Shown here: one piece after another, positions 5,426-5,477 of the stretch
How the letters are laid out: every line of letters starts with the position of its first letter
Position numbering within the stretch: position 1 is the first letter of the stretch
From: Candidatus Glassiibacteriota bacterium
GTDB taxonomy: Bacteria; Gemmatimonadota; Glassbacteria; GWA2-58-10
Reading direction: 5' to 3'
Assembly: GCA_016934095.1 (NCBI GenBank)
Contig: JAFGTO010000340.1
Location: forward strand, 1 to 5,477
Length of the DNA stretch: 5,477 bases
The notes under the pieces: model-generated
The model's input: only the letters and a program-made list of their open reading frames with translations
What the model was told of the DNA's origin: nothing
Databases searched by the model: none
Position numbers and translations under genes: made by a program

Positions 5426-5477
5426 GTGGTGAAATTTATTGCTTCATGGGCTGTCAAGGGCAAGGCAAGCCGTTTCC

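Noticed and set aside
5416..5475. Minus-strand frame reading into a TGA inside the 5397-5425 hairpin, as if the tail of a convergent gene
   Set aside because: Only about 19 codons are visible, well within chance, and no motif is recognisable. It remains possible but unsupported.
5446..5477. ATG at 5446 as the start of a gene driven by the sigma54 promoter
   Set aside because: The nearest purine-rich site, GGTGA, is 13 nt away, and only about ten codons are visible.

Overview
The window is GC-rich bacterial DNA holding two complete plus-strand genes with bacterial-type signals: Shine-Dalgarno sites, a sigma70-like promoter and a sigma54 promoter. The organism cannot be named from the sequence. 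The pairing of a large secreted protein built from CBM9-like and Asp-box (Ycf48-type) modules with a PAS/sigma54-activator/Fis regulator suits an environmental Gram-negative or candidate-phylum bacterium (FCB-like or Desulfobacterota-like). That placement is a weak inference.

Layout. Positions 1-372 carry no convincing gene. They hold a perfect 14-bp hairpin (70-100), a possible sigma70 promoter (228-256) and a good ribosome binding site (359-363). Positions 373-3813 encode a 1146-residue exported protein. Its order is signal peptide, two CBM9/DOMON-like beta-sandwich domains, a charged helical segment, seven Asp-box repeats (a probable seven-bladed Ycf48-like propeller), and a C-terminal PIG-L/LmbE-type metal-dependent deacetylase domain. 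Positions 3814-3950 hold a strong sigma70-type promoter and a leader hairpin. Positions 3951-5297 encode a 448-residue sigma54-dependent activator with an N-terminal cysteine-rich PAS domain and no receiver domain. Positions 5298-5477 hold a near-consensus -24/-12 (sigma54) promoter, followed directly by a second leader hairpin resembling the one before the regulator. The window ends before the downstream gene can be identified.

How the parts may work together. The exported protein looks like a carbohydrate- or surface-binding scaffold that carries a de-N-acetylase. The regulator has its own housekeeping-type promoter and is well placed to activate the sigma54 promoter about 65 bp past its stop codon, so its nearest likely target lies to the right of the window. 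Nothing in the sequence shows that it controls the deacetylase gene. The most unusual items are the CBM9-CBM9-propeller-deacetylase fusion, the sigma54 promoter abutting its candidate activator, and the matching CGTTG/CAACG hairpins in the leaders of two predicted transcripts.
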